NCBI RefSeq assembly: GCF_026625765.1
Contig: NZ_CP113062.1
Span: 1,116,001-1,180,000, forward strand
DNA length: 64,000 nt
Origin: Frigoribacterium sp. SL97
Lineage (GTDB): Bacteria > Actinomycetota > Actinomycetes > Actinomycetales > Microbacteriaceae
Reading direction: 5' to 3'
Under the pieces are notes generated by a model. It searched no databases, was not told where the DNA came from, and saw only the letters and a program-made list of their open reading frames with translations. Below are positions 1-9,156 of the stretch, in pieces (position 1 is the stretch's first letter; every line of letters begins with the position of its first letter). The position numbers and the translations under genes are program-made.

Positions 1-1081
1 TGTAGACGTCCTCCCGCTTGACGTCGTCGACCTCGCTCTGCCTCGGCAGCACGAACGCGTGCGAGTCGGCGTAGACGGCCGGCGTGCCGAAGAGCGTCGG
101 GATGATGCTGCCGTCGAACGGGATGCCCGCGTTCTCGGCGCTCGGGACCTCCCACACGCCGGTGAAGAGCATGCCGCTCTCGCCGCTGACGAACTCGGCG
201 ATGCCCGACTGGATGTCGCTGGCCGTGGCCATCGCCGTGCCGTCGGTGAGCTGCTGCATGAACTGGAGCGCGGTGACGGCGGCCTGCTCGTCGTACTCGA
301 CCGTGCCGCCCTCCTTCAGCACCATGTCGGCGCCCTGCTGCTTGTAGAACGTGTAGAACATGCGCCACAGCTGGGCGCCGTCGTTGAGGTAGCCCCACGA
401 GGCGCCGTGCTTGCCGGTCACCTGCTGCATGGCGTTCGCGACCTCGAGGAACTGCTCGGGGCTGGTGATCTCGACGAGCTTGCCGTCGGGGCCGAGGGCA
501 CCCGCCTGGGCGGCGATGTCGGTGTTGTACAGCAGGATGAACGGGTGCGAGTCGAGCGCGACCGAGTAGAGGTCGCCGCCGTTGAAGCCCTTCTTCCACA
601 CGGCCTCGGCGAAGTCCTGTTCGCGGACGCCGTACGACGCGAGCTTCTCGACGTCCCACGGGTCGAGCAGGCCGCCGGGGGCGTAGCCGGGCACGCGCGA
701 GGCGTGCATGATCGCGACGTCCGGCGCGCGACCGCCGGCCGAGGCCATGGCGAGCTTCGTGTAGTACGGCGTGCCCCAGGCGAGCACGGTCTGCGTCGCG
801 TGGAACCCCGGGTTCTGCTCGTTGGCCTGGTCGATCAGCGCCGACATCTTGATGCCGTCACCGCCGCTGAGCAGGTGCCAGAACTTCAGCTGCGCGACGT
901 CCGTGCCCGAGCCGGTGACCGCCCCGGGCGCACAGCCCGAGAGGCCCGTGGCGACGAACGCCCCGCCGACGAGGGCGGCGGAGCCGAGCAACATGCTGCG
1001 GCGGCTGAGGCCGCGGGGGGTGGCGGTGCCGGAGGTGGTGCCCGGTCGCGGTGCCGGGGTCGTCCGATGGTTCTCGGTCAT
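1..1081 (-). CDS. ABC transporter sugar-type solute-binding lipoprotein (C-terminus cut by window edge)
   Basis: Extracellular solute-binding protein of an ABC importer, probably for a sugar or oligosaccharide. Translation of the minus strand from ATG at 1081 gives a twin-arginine-like signal (LSRRSMLLG, residues 25-33), a hydrophobic stretch and a lipobox LSGC (Cys50), so the mature protein should be a membrane-anchored lipoprotein. The body has the family pattern (QLKFWHLLSGGDG, APDVAIMHASRVPGYA, MLFTGVWEVPSA). A good ribosome site (AAGGAG) lies 5-6 nt before the ATG. At least 360 residues are in the window; the end, and probably the permease genes, lie beyond position 1. The LacI-type regulator just upstream on the same strand is the likely controller. 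The substrate cannot be told from sequence. Confidence 0.85.
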   Translation of the reverse strand, partial: MTENHRTTPAPRPGTTSGTATPRGLSRRSMLLGSAALVGGAFVATGLSGCAPGAVTGSGTDVAQLKFWHLLSGGDGIKMSALIDQANEQNPGFHATQTVLAWGTPYYTKLAMASAGGRAPDVAIMHASRVPGYAPGGLLDPWDVEKLASYGVREQDFAEAVWKKGFNGGDLYSVALDSHPFILLYNTDIAAQAGALGPDGKLVEITSPEQFLEVANAMQQVTGKHGASWGYLNDGAQLWRMFYTFYKQQGADMVLKEGGTVEYDEQAAVTALQFMQQLTDGTAMATASDIQSGIAEFVSGESGMLFTGVWEVPSAENAGIPFDGSIIPTLFGTPAVYADSHAFVLPRQSEVDDVKREDVY

Positions 1082-1112
1082 CTTCACTCCTTCGTGATGC
1101 GTGACGAGAGCG

Positions 1113-1141
1113 ACTATTCCATCGTTGTAACGGATGCGCAA
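1113..1141 (-). promoter_or_regulatory. Predicted promoter of the solute-binding protein gene
   Basis: On the minus strand TTGCGC (1136-1141) and AATAGT (1113-1118) are separated by exactly 17 nt, giving a transcript start about 25 nt before the ATG at 1081. Inferred from spacing and hexamers only. Confidence 0.45.
1123..1132. promoter_or_regulatory. Candidate LacI-family operator inside the promoter spacer
   Basis: CGTTGTAACG is an 8/10 palindrome lying between the -35 and -10 hexamers of the solute-binding protein promoter. LacI-family repressors bind short palindromes and often block the promoter this way; the adjacent lacI-type gene is the natural partner. Short site, so the call is tentative. 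Confidence 0.3.
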
Positions 1142-1215
1142 GAGGTTTCCGGCACACCGCCAGCACAGGGCCACAGCGCCAGGCTTTCTTCCGGCGTCGT
1201 GCCCCTCTCGTGGTG

Positions 1216-2259
1216 TCAGGCGCGGCCGCGGGTGCTGGCGCGCACGACGATCTCGTGGGGGACGATCACGAGTTCGGCCGCGCCCTGCCGGTCGGCGATG
1301 CGGGCCGCGAGCAGTTCGAGGGTGCGGTCGACGAAGAGGCGCTTGTCGAAGGTGACGGTCGTCAGCGGCGGCACGGAGAACCTCCCGTCGACGATGTCGT
1401 CGAAACCGGCGACCGCGACGTCGTCGGGCACCCGCAGGCCCGCCGACGTCAGCGCGCTGACGGCGCCGATGGCGAGCGAGTCGGTGAAGCAGAAGATCGC
1501 GTCGGGCCGGTCGCCGCGCTCGACGGCCGCCCGGACGACCGAGAAGGCGTCGGCCGAGGTCCACTCCGGGCACGAGTACTGCAGCGCGTGGTCGAGGGGC
1601 AGGCCGGCCTCGGCCATGGCCTGCTCGAAGCCGCGGGTGCGGGCGCGGGCCGTGGCCGTGTCGAACTCGCCGGCCGAGTCGCCGAGGGTCGCGATGCGGC
1701 GGTGTCCGGCGGCGATCAGGTGGGCCGTCATGTCGCGGGCCGCGGCGACGCTGTCGACCCGCACCTGGTCGACGAGGGTCTGCTCGACCTCGCCGATGAC
1801 GACGACGGGCGGCAGCGAGTCGGTGGCCCCGGTGCCGGTGCCGGAGCCGCTGCCGGCGGACGACAGGGCGCTGGCGTCGAGCGTGATCGGGTTGAGGACG
1901 AGGCCGTCGACGAGGTGTTCCTTGCCGCGCGAGAGCAGCTCGCCCTCGCGTTCGGGCCGAGAGCCGGTCTGCTCGAGCTGGATCGACCAGCCGCGCTCGT
2001 GCGCCTGCTCGACGAACCAGTGCGTCATCTCGGCGCTGTACGGGGTGCTCAGGTCGGGGAACGCCAGCGCGATCGACCCGGTGCGCCCGGTGCGCAGGCC
2101 ACGCGCGCTGAGGTTCGGCACGTAGTCGAGTTCGGCCAGCGCGCTCTCGACGCGGGTGCGGGTGTCGGGCCGGACGAAGACGACGCCGTTGATCACGTTG
2201 GAGACGGTCTTCGGCGACACCCCGGCGAGTGCCGCCACGTCCTTCACCGTCGCGCGCAT
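1216..2259 (-). CDS. LacI-family transcriptional regulator
   Basis: Sugar-responsive repressor of 347 residues, the usual length of the family. The N-terminus TVKDVAALAGVSPKTVSNVI (residues 4-23) is the LacI helix-turn-helix followed by the hinge (PNLSARGLRTGRT); the remainder is a periplasmic-binding-protein-like effector domain with the typical DAIFCFTD and VPDDVAVAGFDD segments. The gene precedes the solute-binding protein gene on the same strand with a 134-nt gap that holds a promoter and a candidate operator, so local control of that transporter is likely. A low-complexity Ser/Gly/Thr stretch (SSAGSGSGTGTG) sits in the effector domain. A -10 hexamer directly before the ATG suggests a leaderless mRNA. 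Confidence 0.9.
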   Translation of the reverse strand: MRATVKDVAALAGVSPKTVSNVINGVVFVRPDTRTRVESALAELDYVPNLSARGLRTGRTGSIALAFPDLSTPYSAEMTHWFVEQAHERGWSIQLEQTGSRPEREGELLSRGKEHLVDGLVLNPITLDASALSSAGSGSGTGTGATDSLPPVVVIGEVEQTLVDQVRVDSVAAARDMTAHLIAAGHRRIATLGDSAGEFDTATARARTRGFEQAMAEAGLPLDHALQYSCPEWTSADAFSVVRAAVERGDRPDAIFCFTDSLAIGAVSALTSAGLRVPDDVAVAGFDDIVDGRFSVPPLTTVTFDKRLFVDRTLELLAARIADRQGAAELVIVPHEIVVRASTRGRA

Positions 2260-2265
2260 GCGTTC

Positions 2266-2271
2266 AGGCTA
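2266..2271 (-). promoter_or_regulatory. Leaderless -10 element of the lacI-type gene
   Basis: TAGCCT on the minus strand ends 6 nt before the ATG at 2259, so transcription should begin at or next to the start codon. No Shine-Dalgarno sequence precedes the ATG. Confidence 0.5.
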
Positions 2272-2285
2272 GTGGCGGCAGGCGC

Positions 2286-5200
2286 TCAGGCGGAGGCGAG
2301 CACCTTGACGATGCGCTGCAGCGAGACGCTCTCGCTCGGCCGCAGGTCTTGTGCGAACAGGCTGAGGCGGAACTCCTCGATCATCCACCGGGCGCGGACG
2401 AGTGCAGGAGGCGCGGTGTCGGCGGGCGGGAACGTCCCGCCCGCGGCCTCGTACCGCTCGGTCGCCTGCTGCACCTCGCTGAGCCAGACGCGGTCCCGCC
2501 CGGGGTTCTCGAGCAGTTTCGCCGTGCGCTTCGTGATGCCCACGAGGTACACCGGCACGCGCTGGAGCTGCTGGAGCCCGGTCTGCGACACGAAGCCCGG
2601 ACGGATCAGGCGATCCCGCTGCTGCCGCATGTCGGTCAGCGCCGCGAGCAGGGTCATCGAGGTCGCACCCTTCAGGGCCTTGTCGGCGTCGCGGGCGGCG
2701 GTCAGCGTGCGGGCGACGAGCGAGACGGTCTGGAACATCTGGTCCATCACGGCCCCCGAGACCCGGTCGCGGGTCGAGAGGAACTCCTTCTTCGTCATCA
2801 CCATGCCGTCGGGCTTCACGCGGAACAGCACGTCGTCGACGACGGCCACGAGGCAGTCCGCGAAGAGCGCCGACGTGTTCTGGTACGGGCTCGTCGCGAG
2901 GATGAGCTTCTCGGCGCTCGTCAGGTGCTGCTGCACGTAGGCCACGGGCGACGGGGTCGCCAGCATCAGCAGGCGCCGCACGCCCTTCGGCGTCGCGAGG
3001 GCCTGGTCGGCGGGCGTCGCCATCAACGTGATCGAGACCGAGTCGCCGTGGTCGACCAACGCCGGGTAGGCCCGGATCACGGTGTCGCCGTGGCGGGTGT
3101 CGACGACCGCGGGGAGCTCGTCGAAGTCCCACGACGTCAGGCCCTCGCGCTCGATCGAGCTCGTGGGGCGAGGCGTGACGGGCGTGGCGTCGCCCCCCGC
3201 GCCTCCTCGTCCGCGACCCCGGCCCCGGCCTCGCTCGTCGCGCCCGCCGCCCTGCGTGACGCGCGCGACGCTGTCGCGCGTGGCGTCGCGCAGCCGGTGC
3301 TGCAGCGCGTCGAGGTCCTTGTCGGCCCCGACCGTGCGGCCCCGCTCGTCGACCACGGCGTACGTGACCCGCAGGTGCGCGGGCACGCGGTGCAGGTCGA
3401 AGTCGTCGGTCGAGACGGGCGTGTAGGTGAGCTTCTTGATCGCCGCGGCCACGGTCGCCGTGAACGGCTCGTCGACGTCGGCCGGTGGTGCGTCGGGCAG
3501 CTCGTCCGTGATCTTCGACGCCCAGTCGGCGGCGGGCACCACGTTCTTGCGGATCTGCTTCGGCAGCGACTTGATGAGCGACGTGACGAGCTCGTCGCGC
3601 AACCCCGGCACCTGCCAGTCGAAGCCGACCGGACGGAGGCGCGGCAGCAGCGGCAGCGGAACGATCACGGTCACGCCGTCGTCGTCGGCCCCCGGCTCGA
3701 ACTTGTAGCGCAGGGTCAACGTCTGGTCGCCCTGCTGCCACGTGCTCGGGAAGCCCTGTTCGTCGACGTCGGGTTCGTCGTCCCCGAGCAGGTCGGCGGC
3801 GGTCATGGTGAGCAGGTCGGGCGTGTCGACCTTGGCCTTGCGCCACCAGCCCTCGAAGTCGCGCATGCTCGCGACGTCGGCCGGGATGCGCCGCTGGAAG
3901 AACTCGAACGCGGCGTCGCCGTCGACCAGGATGTCGCGGCGACGCGTCCTCTCTTCGACCTCGGTCAGCTCGCGGATGAGCTGCCGGTTCTTCTGCTCGA
4001 ACGCCTGGTGCCCCTCCCAGTCGCCCTCGACCAGCGCGTGCCGGATGAACAGCTCGCGGGCGTACGCCGGGTCGATGCGCGAGAACTGGATGCGTCGTCG
4101 CTCGACGATCGGCACCCCGTAGAGCGTGACGCGCTCGTAGGCGACGACGGCGCCCTGCTTCTTCTCCCAGTGGGGTTCGCCGTAGCTGCGCTTGACCAGG
4201 TCGGGCGCCAGCGGTTCGGCCCACGCCGGGTCGATCGAGCCGGCGACGCGGGCGAACAGGCGACTGGTCTCCACCAGTTCGGCCGTCATCACGGCCGCCG
4301 GCGGCTTCTTCGCGAGGCTGCTGCCCGGGAAGATCAGGAACCTCGTCTGGCGGGCGCCGACGAAGTCCTTCTTCTGCGGGTCGAACAGCCCGATCTGGCT
4401 GAGCAGGCCGGCCAGCAGGCTGCGGTGGACGCCGTCGGGGTTCGCGCTGCGCTCGCCGATGTGCAGCCCGAGGGGCCTGGCCGCGCGGCTGAGCTGGCGG
4501 TAGACGTCCTGCCACTCGCGGATGCGCAGGTAGTTGAGGAACTCGTCGCGGCACAGACGCTTGAAGGCGTTGCCGCTGAGCTCCTTCTGCTTGTCCTCGA
4601 GGTACTCGAACAGGTTGAGCAGCGTGAGGAAGTCGCCCTTGGGGTCGCGGAAGCGCGAGTGCTTCTCGTCGGCCTGGGCACGCCGCTCGAGGGGCCGCTC
4701 GCGCGGGTCCTGGATGCTCAGGGCCGAGACGATGGCGAGCACCTCGCGCGTCGTGCCCTGCGTCTTGGACTCGACGACCATGCGGGCGAGGCGCGGATCG
4801 ATCGGCAGTCGCGTGAGCTGCTTGCCGACCCGGGTGATCTGGCCGCCCTGGGTGACGGCGCCGAGCTCGCGCAGCAAGTCGAGTCCGTCCTTGATGCCGC
4901 GCGAGTCGGGCGGCTGGAGGAAGGGGAAGGCGGCGATGTCGCCGAGGTTCAGGGAGATCATCTGCAGGATGACCGCGGCGAGGTTGGTCCGCAGGATCTC
5001 GGGCTCGGTGAACTCGGGGCGCTTCTCGAAGTCGGTCTCGCTGTAGAGGCGGATCGCGATGCCGCTGCTCGTGCGACCGGAGCGGCCCGACCGCTGGTTG
5101 GCGCTCGCCTGCGAGATGGCCTCGATCGGCAGGCGCTGCACCTTGGCGCGGGTCGAGTAGCGGCTGATGCGGGCCGTGCCGGCGTCGATCACGTACTTGA

Positions 5201-6176
5201 TGCCGGGCACGGTGAGGCTGGTCTCGGCGACGTTGGTCGCGAGGACGATGCGGCGCCTGGTGCCCGCGGTCGTGCTGGGCTGGAAGACCCGGTGCTGGTC
5301 GGCGGCGCTCAACCGGCCGTACAGCGGCAGCACCTCGGTGAACGGCAGGTTGCGGCCGCGGATGCTCTCCTCGGCGTCACGGATCTCGTTCTCTCCGCTG
5401 AGGAAGACGAGGACGTCGCCGCTCGACTCGCGGGCGAGTTCGTCGAGGGCCTCGTTGATGCCCTGCAGGTAGTCCTTGTCGTCGGCGCGCTGCCTGCGGT
5501 CGCCGGCCCGCGCCTCCTGACGGTCGCCCTGGCGACCCGCGGGGCGGTCGTCGTCGTCGAGGTCGCCGTCGTCGTCGCTCGTGGTGTCGTCCACGAGCGG
5601 TCGGTAGCGGACCTCGACCGGGTAGGTGCGACCCGAGACCTCGACGATGGGCGCGTCGCCGAAGTGCTTCGAGAACGACTCGGGATCGATCGTGGCGCTC
5701 GTGATGATGAGCTTGAGGTCGGGGCGGCGGGGCAACAGCTGCTTGAGGTACCCGAGCAGGAAGTCGATGGTCAGGCTGCGCTCGTGGGCCTCGTCGATGA
5801 TGATCGTGTCGTAGCGCTCGAGCTCGCGGTCGAAGTGGATCTCGTTCAGCAGGATGCCGTCGGTCATCAGCTTGATCTGCGTGTCGGCACCGACCTTGTC
5901 GGTGAACCGCACCTGGTAGCCGACCACGCCGCCGACCTCGTCGCCGAGTTCTTCGGCGATGCGCTCGCTGATGGTGCGGGCCGCGATGCGGCGCGGCTGG
6001 GTGTGGCCGATCTTGGTCCGGCCGAGCTCGAGGCAGATCTTGGGCAGCTGGGTCGTCTTGCCCGAACCGGTGGCGCCCGCGACGATGACGACCTGGTTGT
6101 CACGGATCGCCGCGGCGATGTCGTCGCGCCTCTGGCTGACCGGCAGCTCGGCGGGATACGTGATGGTGGGGATCAT
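2286..6176 (-). CDS. hrpA: ATP-dependent RNA helicase HrpA (DEAH box)
   Basis: Large DEAH-box RNA helicase of 1296 residues, the length expected for HrpA. Visible motifs in order: Walker A GATGSGKTT (34-42), DEAH (128-131), SAT (160-162), and motif VI QRSGRSGR (361-368); the helicase-associated domain and the HrpA-specific C-terminal DUF3418 region follow. The reading frame is open to 6287, but I chose ATG 6176 because it has a ribosome site (GGAGGG) and the longer form would run into the divergent gene. An acidic, low-complexity insertion (about residues 197-235, rich in Asp) splits the second RecA-like domain and carries one copy of the dispersed decamer; two further copies lie in the C-terminal part. 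Confidence 0.93.
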   Translation of the reverse strand: MIPTITYPAELPVSQRRDDIAAAIRDNQVVIVAGATGSGKTTQLPKICLELGRTKIGHTQPRRIAARTISERIAEELGDEVGGVVGYQVRFTDKVGADTQIKLMTDGILLNEIHFDRELERYDTIIIDEAHERSLTIDFLLGYLKQLLPRRPDLKLIITSATIDPESFSKHFGDAPIVEVSGRTYPVEVRYRPLVDDTTSDDDGDLDDDDRPAGRQGDRQEARAGDRRQRADDKDYLQGINEALDELARESSGDVLVFLSGENEIRDAEESIRGRNLPFTEVLPLYGRLSAADQHRVFQPSTTAGTRRRIVLATNVAETSLTVPGIKYVIDAGTARISRYSTRAKVQRLPIEAISQASANQRSGRSGRTSSGIAIRLYSETDFEKRPEFTEPEILRTNLAAVILQMISLNLGDIAAFPFLQPPDSRGIKDGLDLLRELGAVTQGGQITRVGKQLTRLPIDPRLARMVVESKTQGTTREVLAIVSALSIQDPRERPLERRAQADEKHSRFRDPKGDFLTLLNLFEYLEDKQKELSGNAFKRLCRDEFLNYLRIREWQDVYRQLSRAARPLGLHIGERSANPDGVHRSLLAGLLSQIGLFDPQKKDFVGARQTRFLIFPGSSLAKKPPAAVMTAELVETSRLFARVAGSIDPAWAEPLAPDLVKRSYGEPHWEKKQGAVVAYERVTLYGVPIVERRRIQFSRIDPAYARELFIRHALVEGDWEGHQAFEQKNRQLIRELTEVEERTRRRDILVDGDAAFEFFQRRIPADVASMRDFEGWWRKAKVDTPDLLTMTAADLLGDDEPDVDEQGFPSTWQQGDQTLTLRYKFEPGADDDGVTVIVPLPLLPRLRPVGFDWQVPGLRDELVTSLIKSLPKQIRKNVVPAADWASKITDELPDAPPADVDEPFTATVAAAIKKLTYTPVSTDDFDLHRVPAHLRVTYAVVDERGRTVGADKDLDALQHRLRDATRDSVARVTQGGGRDERGRGRGRGRGGAGGDATPVTPRPTSSIEREGLTSWDFDELPAVVDTRHGDTVIRAYPALVDHGDSVSITLMATPADQALATPKGVRRLLMLATPSPVAYVQQHLTSAEKLILATSPYQNTSALFADCLVAVVDDVLFRVKPDGMVMTKKEFLSTRDRVSGAVMDQMFQTVSLVARTLTAARDADKALKGATSMTLLAALTDMRQQRDRLIRPGFVSQTGLQQLQRVPVYLVGITKRTAKLLENPGRDRVWLSEVQQATERYEAAGGTFPPADTAPPALVRARWMIEEFRLSLFAQDLRPSESVSLQRIVKVLASA

Positions 6177-6185
6177 GAGCCCTCC

Positions 6186-6191
6186 ATCGTA
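6186..6191 (-). promoter_or_regulatory. -10 element of hrpA
   Basis: TACGAT on the minus strand ends 9 nt before the hrpA ATG, predicting a leader of only 2-3 nt although a purine-rich GGAGGG lies in the gap. Confidence 0.4.
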
Positions 6192-6230
6192 AGCCGCCCG
6201 GGGCCGGACCGGGCAACGGGTGGCGCGTCG

Positions 6231-6236
6231 TAGGAT
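6231..6236 (+). promoter_or_regulatory. -10 element of the acyl-CoA synthetase gene
   Basis: TAGGAT 38 nt before the ATG at 6275; the roughly 32-nt leader contains GGAGACGGAGAG as ribosome site. It lies back to back with the hrpA promoter in a 98-bp divergent region. Confidence 0.4.
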
Positions 6237-6274
6237 CGCGGCAGACCGCACGTCAACGGAGACGGAGAGACACC

Positions 6275-7882
6275 ATGTCATCAGCACCCAGCCCCCGAGG
6301 CCACGCCACCGCGTCGGTCGCGGCCATCCTCGCCGAGTCGGCCGGCCGGTTCCCCGACGACGTCGCCGTCATCGTCGGGCCCACCTCGACCACCTACGCC
6401 GAGCTCTGGCAGCAGACCCTGGCCTACGCCGGGGCCCTCCGCGCCCGGGGCGTCGGCCCCGGGGACCGGGTCGCCATGCTCGTCCCGAACGTCGCGGACT
6501 TCCCCCGCGTCTACTACGCGACGCTCGCGCTCGGCGCGGTGGCCGTGCCCGTCCACGCCCTCCTCAAGCGACACGAGATCGAGTACGTGCTGCGCGACAG
6601 CGGCTCCCGCCTGCTCGTCTGCGCCGCACCGCTGCTCGGTGAAGGAGGCGCGGGAGCGCAGCTCGCGGGGGTCGACGTCCTGACCGTGCTCGCGCCTCCT
6701 GCCGGCCAGGAGGACGACGGGCCCGACCGCCTCGAGGACCTCGCCGCGGCCGCCGCACCCCTCGACACCTACGTGCCCCGCGACCCGTTCGACACCGCCA
6801 CGATCCTCTACACGAGCGGCACCACGGGCCAGCCCAAGGGGGCCGAAGGGTCTCACCTCGCCCTGATCGAGCAGGTCAACACCAACCTGATGACGACGTT
6901 CGACATGCATCGCGGCGACGTGCTGCTCGGGGCCCTGCCGCTGTTCCACACCTTCGGACAGACCTGCACGATGAACACCGGGTTCCGGGTCGGCGCGACG
7001 ATCGTCATGCTGCCGAAGTTCGACGGCGACGCCGCGCTCGCCGCGATGGTCGAGCACGGCTGCGAGGTGTTCATGGGCGTGCCCACGATGTACATGGCCC
7101 TGATCGCCGCGGCCACCCGCAGCGAGGCGCGCCCACCGCTGCGCTACGCCGTCTCGGGCGGGGCGTCGCTGCCGCTCGCGGTGCTCAAGAAGTTCCAGCA
7201 GGTGTACGACGCCCCGATCCACGAGGGCTACGGGCTGACCGAGACCTCGCCCGTCGCCACCTTCAACCACGTCGGGGTGCCACCGCGGCCCGGCACCATC
7301 GGCACGCCGATCTGGGGCGTCGACGTCGAGATCGCCGACCAGCACGTCGAGGACTCGATCGTGTTGCTGCCGCACGGCGAGATCGGCGAACTCGTCATCC
7401 GTGGGCACAACCTCATGAACGGCTACCTCGACCGGCCCGAGGACACCGCGAAGGCGATCGTCGACGGCTGGTTCCGCACGGGCGACCTCGGCACGAAGGA
7501 CGACGACGGCTACCTGACGATCGTCGACCGCACGAAGGACATGATCATCCGCAACGGCTACAACGTGTACCCGCGGCAGGTCGAGGAGGTCCTCGCGCAG
7601 CACCCCGACGTCACGATGGCGGCCGTCTTCGGCGTGGCGCACGAACTCCACGGGCAGGAGATCGAGGCGGCCGTCGTCCTCCGTGACGGGGCCACGGCCA
7701 CCCCCGACGAGTTGGTCGCCTTCGTCGCCGACGAGATCGCGGCCTACAAGTACCCCCGCGTGGTCCACGTCCTCGACGCCTTGCCGCTCGGCCCCAGCGG
7801 CAAGGTCCTCAAGCGCGAACTCGTGGACCGGTTCTCGGCCGCCGTCACCGGGGTCGGCGAGGGAGCCGCGGCGCCCCGCTGA
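6275..7882 (+). CDS. AMP-binding fatty acyl-CoA synthetase (long-chain type)
   Basis: ANL-superfamily acyl-CoA ligase of 535 residues that adenylates a carboxylic acid and transfers it to CoA. Seen: the AMP/phosphate loop YTSGTTGQPKG (179-189), GYGLTETSP, the hinge region GWFRTGDLG...DRTKDMIIRNGYNVYPRQVEE, and the C-terminal lysine motif GPSGKVLKREL. This pattern fits fatty acid or other carboxylate-CoA ligases; the exact acid cannot be read. The start has a ribosome site (GGAGACGGAGAG). Two copies of the dispersed decamer in opposite orientation bracket a poorly conserved loop (residues 122-145), one in each strand sense. The gene stands alone, divergent from hrpA. Confidence 0.88.
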   Translation: MSSAPSPRGHATASVAAILAESAGRFPDDVAVIVGPTSTTYAELWQQTLAYAGALRARGVGPGDRVAMLVPNVADFPRVYYATLALGAVAVPVHALLKRHEIEYVLRDSGSRLLVCAAPLLGEGGAGAQLAGVDVLTVLAPPAGQEDDGPDRLEDLAAAAAPLDTYVPRDPFDTATILYTSGTTGQPKGAEGSHLALIEQVNTNLMTTFDMHRGDVLLGALPLFHTFGQTCTMNTGFRVGATIVMLPKFDGDAALAAMVEHGCEVFMGVPTMYMALIAAATRSEARPPLRYAVSGGASLPLAVLKKFQQVYDAPIHEGYGLTETSPVATFNHVGVPPRPGTIGTPIWGVDVEIADQHVEDSIVLLPHGEIGELVIRGHNLMNGYLDRPEDTAKAIVDGWFRTGDLGTKDDDGYLTIVDRTKDMIIRNGYNVYPRQVEEVLAQHPDVTMAAVFGVAHELHGQEIEAAVVLRDGATATPDELVAFVADEIAAYKYPRVVHVLDALPLGPSGKVLKRELVDRFSAAVTGVGEGAAAPR

Positions 7883-7903
7883 CCGGGTCGCGAGGGCACC
7901 CCC

Positions 7904-7951
7904 CGGACGGGGATCACCAGGACGGGGGCTGCCCGGACGGGGGCTGCCGGG
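7904..7951 (+). repeat. Short tandem repeat, about three 15-bp units
   Basis: Three imperfect units of the type GGACGGGGGCTGCC lie between the acyl-CoA synthetase stop and the CWB2 gene. The rest of this gap ends in a TAGCCT -10-like hexamer about 40 nt before the next start. Confidence 0.5.
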
Positions 7952-8009
7952 CGGACGATCGGGCTTCTAGCCTCACAGCAGAACCTCAGCCCGATCTGAC
8001 AGGACCCCC

Positions 8010-9131
8010 GTGAACCCTTCCATGTCCCGAGTCCTCGGCGTCACCGCCGCCGTGGGCGGCCTCGTCGCCCTGAGCCTGGCAGGCGTCACCGCGGCGACCG
8101 CCGAACCCGCCACCGGTTCCTTCACCGGGTCCGACGCCTCCGCGGCAGCGGCCCCCGCCCTCGACCGCTACCAGGGCGCCGACCGTTTCGCGACGGCCGC
8201 CGACATCGCCGGCCGGGCCTACCCGGACGGTGCCGGCACGGTCATCATCGCGAACGGCGTGCAGTTCCCCGACGCGCTGAGCGCCGCTCCGGCCGCCGCG
8301 CTGATCGAGGCGCCGCTCCTGCTGACGGCTCCGAACGCCCTCCCGTCGTCGGTGGCCGACCGCCTCGTCGCCCTCAAGCCGCGGAACGTGGTCGTCATCG
8401 GTGGCGTCAACGCCGTGTCGCCCGCCGTCGCCACCCAGATCGGCAAGATCACCGGGGCGACGGTCGATCGCGTCCAGGGCGCCGACCGTTACGCGACCTC
8501 GCGGGCCGTCGTCGACGCGTTCTTCGCCGAGACCGGCGTCTACCGCGCCTTCGTCACCTCGGGCCTGAACTTCCCCGACGCCGTCAGCGCCAGTGCCGCC
8601 GCCGGTGCCGGCAGCACCGACTCGACCGGTGCGCCGGACGCGGTCGTGCTCGTCCCCGGGACCGCCGACGGGGTCGACCAGCCCACGTCGGACCTGTTCG
8701 AATCGCTCGGCGTCGAGTCCGTCGCCGTCGTGGGTGGCCCCGCGGTCATCTCGGACGGCATCGTCTCCGATCTCGACGCGCAGTTCCCGGGCGAGGTCGC
8801 CCTGCTTGCCGGCCAGGACCGCTACGAGACCTCGGCCTTCGTGTCGTTCTTCGCCTTCAGCGACGCGACGGGCGACGTCCCCCGTACCGACGACTCGGGC
8901 ACCGTGTACCTCGCCTCCGGGCAGAACTTCCCGGACGCCCTCGCGATCGCCGCGGTCGCCGGTGCCGAGAAGTCGCCCGTGCTCCTCACCGCGCCCGGCT
9001 GCACGAACTACTACGCCGAGGACCTCATCGCGGGCCTCGCGTCCGAGAAGGTCGTCACGATCGGTGGCACGGCCGCCGTCTCCGAGAACGCGGCCGCGTT
9101 GAACTACTGCCCGGGCCCGCCGCGCACCTGA
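8010..9131 (+). CDS. Secreted cell-wall-binding repeat 2 (CWB2) protein
   Basis: Exported 373-residue protein made almost entirely of three CWB2 (PF04122-type) repeats, each beginning near an RYQGADRFAT / RVQGADRYAT / LLAGQDRYET signature and containing a FPDALSA-type segment and a VVVIGG-type strand. CWB2 repeats are known to bind anionic cell wall polymers. The N-terminus is a clear signal peptide (LGVTAAVGGLVALSLAGVTAA) with cleavage expected near ATA-EPA. No catalytic domain is attached, so it is probably a structural or adhesive surface protein. GTG 8010 is used because AGGA lies 6 nt before it; ATG 8022 is a shorter alternative that would also keep the signal peptide. Confidence 0.85.
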   Translation: MNPSMSRVLGVTAAVGGLVALSLAGVTAATAEPATGSFTGSDASAAAAPALDRYQGADRFATAADIAGRAYPDGAGTVIIANGVQFPDALSAAPAAALIEAPLLLTAPNALPSSVADRLVALKPRNVVVIGGVNAVSPAVATQIGKITGATVDRVQGADRYATSRAVVDAFFAETGVYRAFVTSGLNFPDAVSASAAAGAGSTDSTGAPDAVVLVPGTADGVDQPTSDLFESLGVESVAVVGGPAVISDGIVSDLDAQFPGEVALLAGQDRYETSAFVSFFAFSDATGDVPRTDDSGTVYLASGQNFPDALAIAAVAGAEKSPVLLTAPGCTNYYAEDLIAGLASEKVVTIGGTAAVSENAAALNYCPGPPRT

Positions 9132-9144
9132 CCCGCGCCGTCGG

Positions 9145-9150
9145 TACCCT
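9145..9150 (+). promoter_or_regulatory. Leaderless -10 element of the EamA transporter gene
   Basis: TACCCT ends 6 nt before ATG 9157; no ribosome site precedes the start. Confidence 0.45.
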
Positions 9151-9156
9151 CGCACG

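Noticed and set aside
2229..6233. Very long plus-strand open frame of over 1300 codons opposite hrpA
   Set aside because: Antisense shadow of hrpA caused by high GC and few stop codons; translation is Arg/Val/Asp-rich without any domain, while the minus strand shows a complete helicase.
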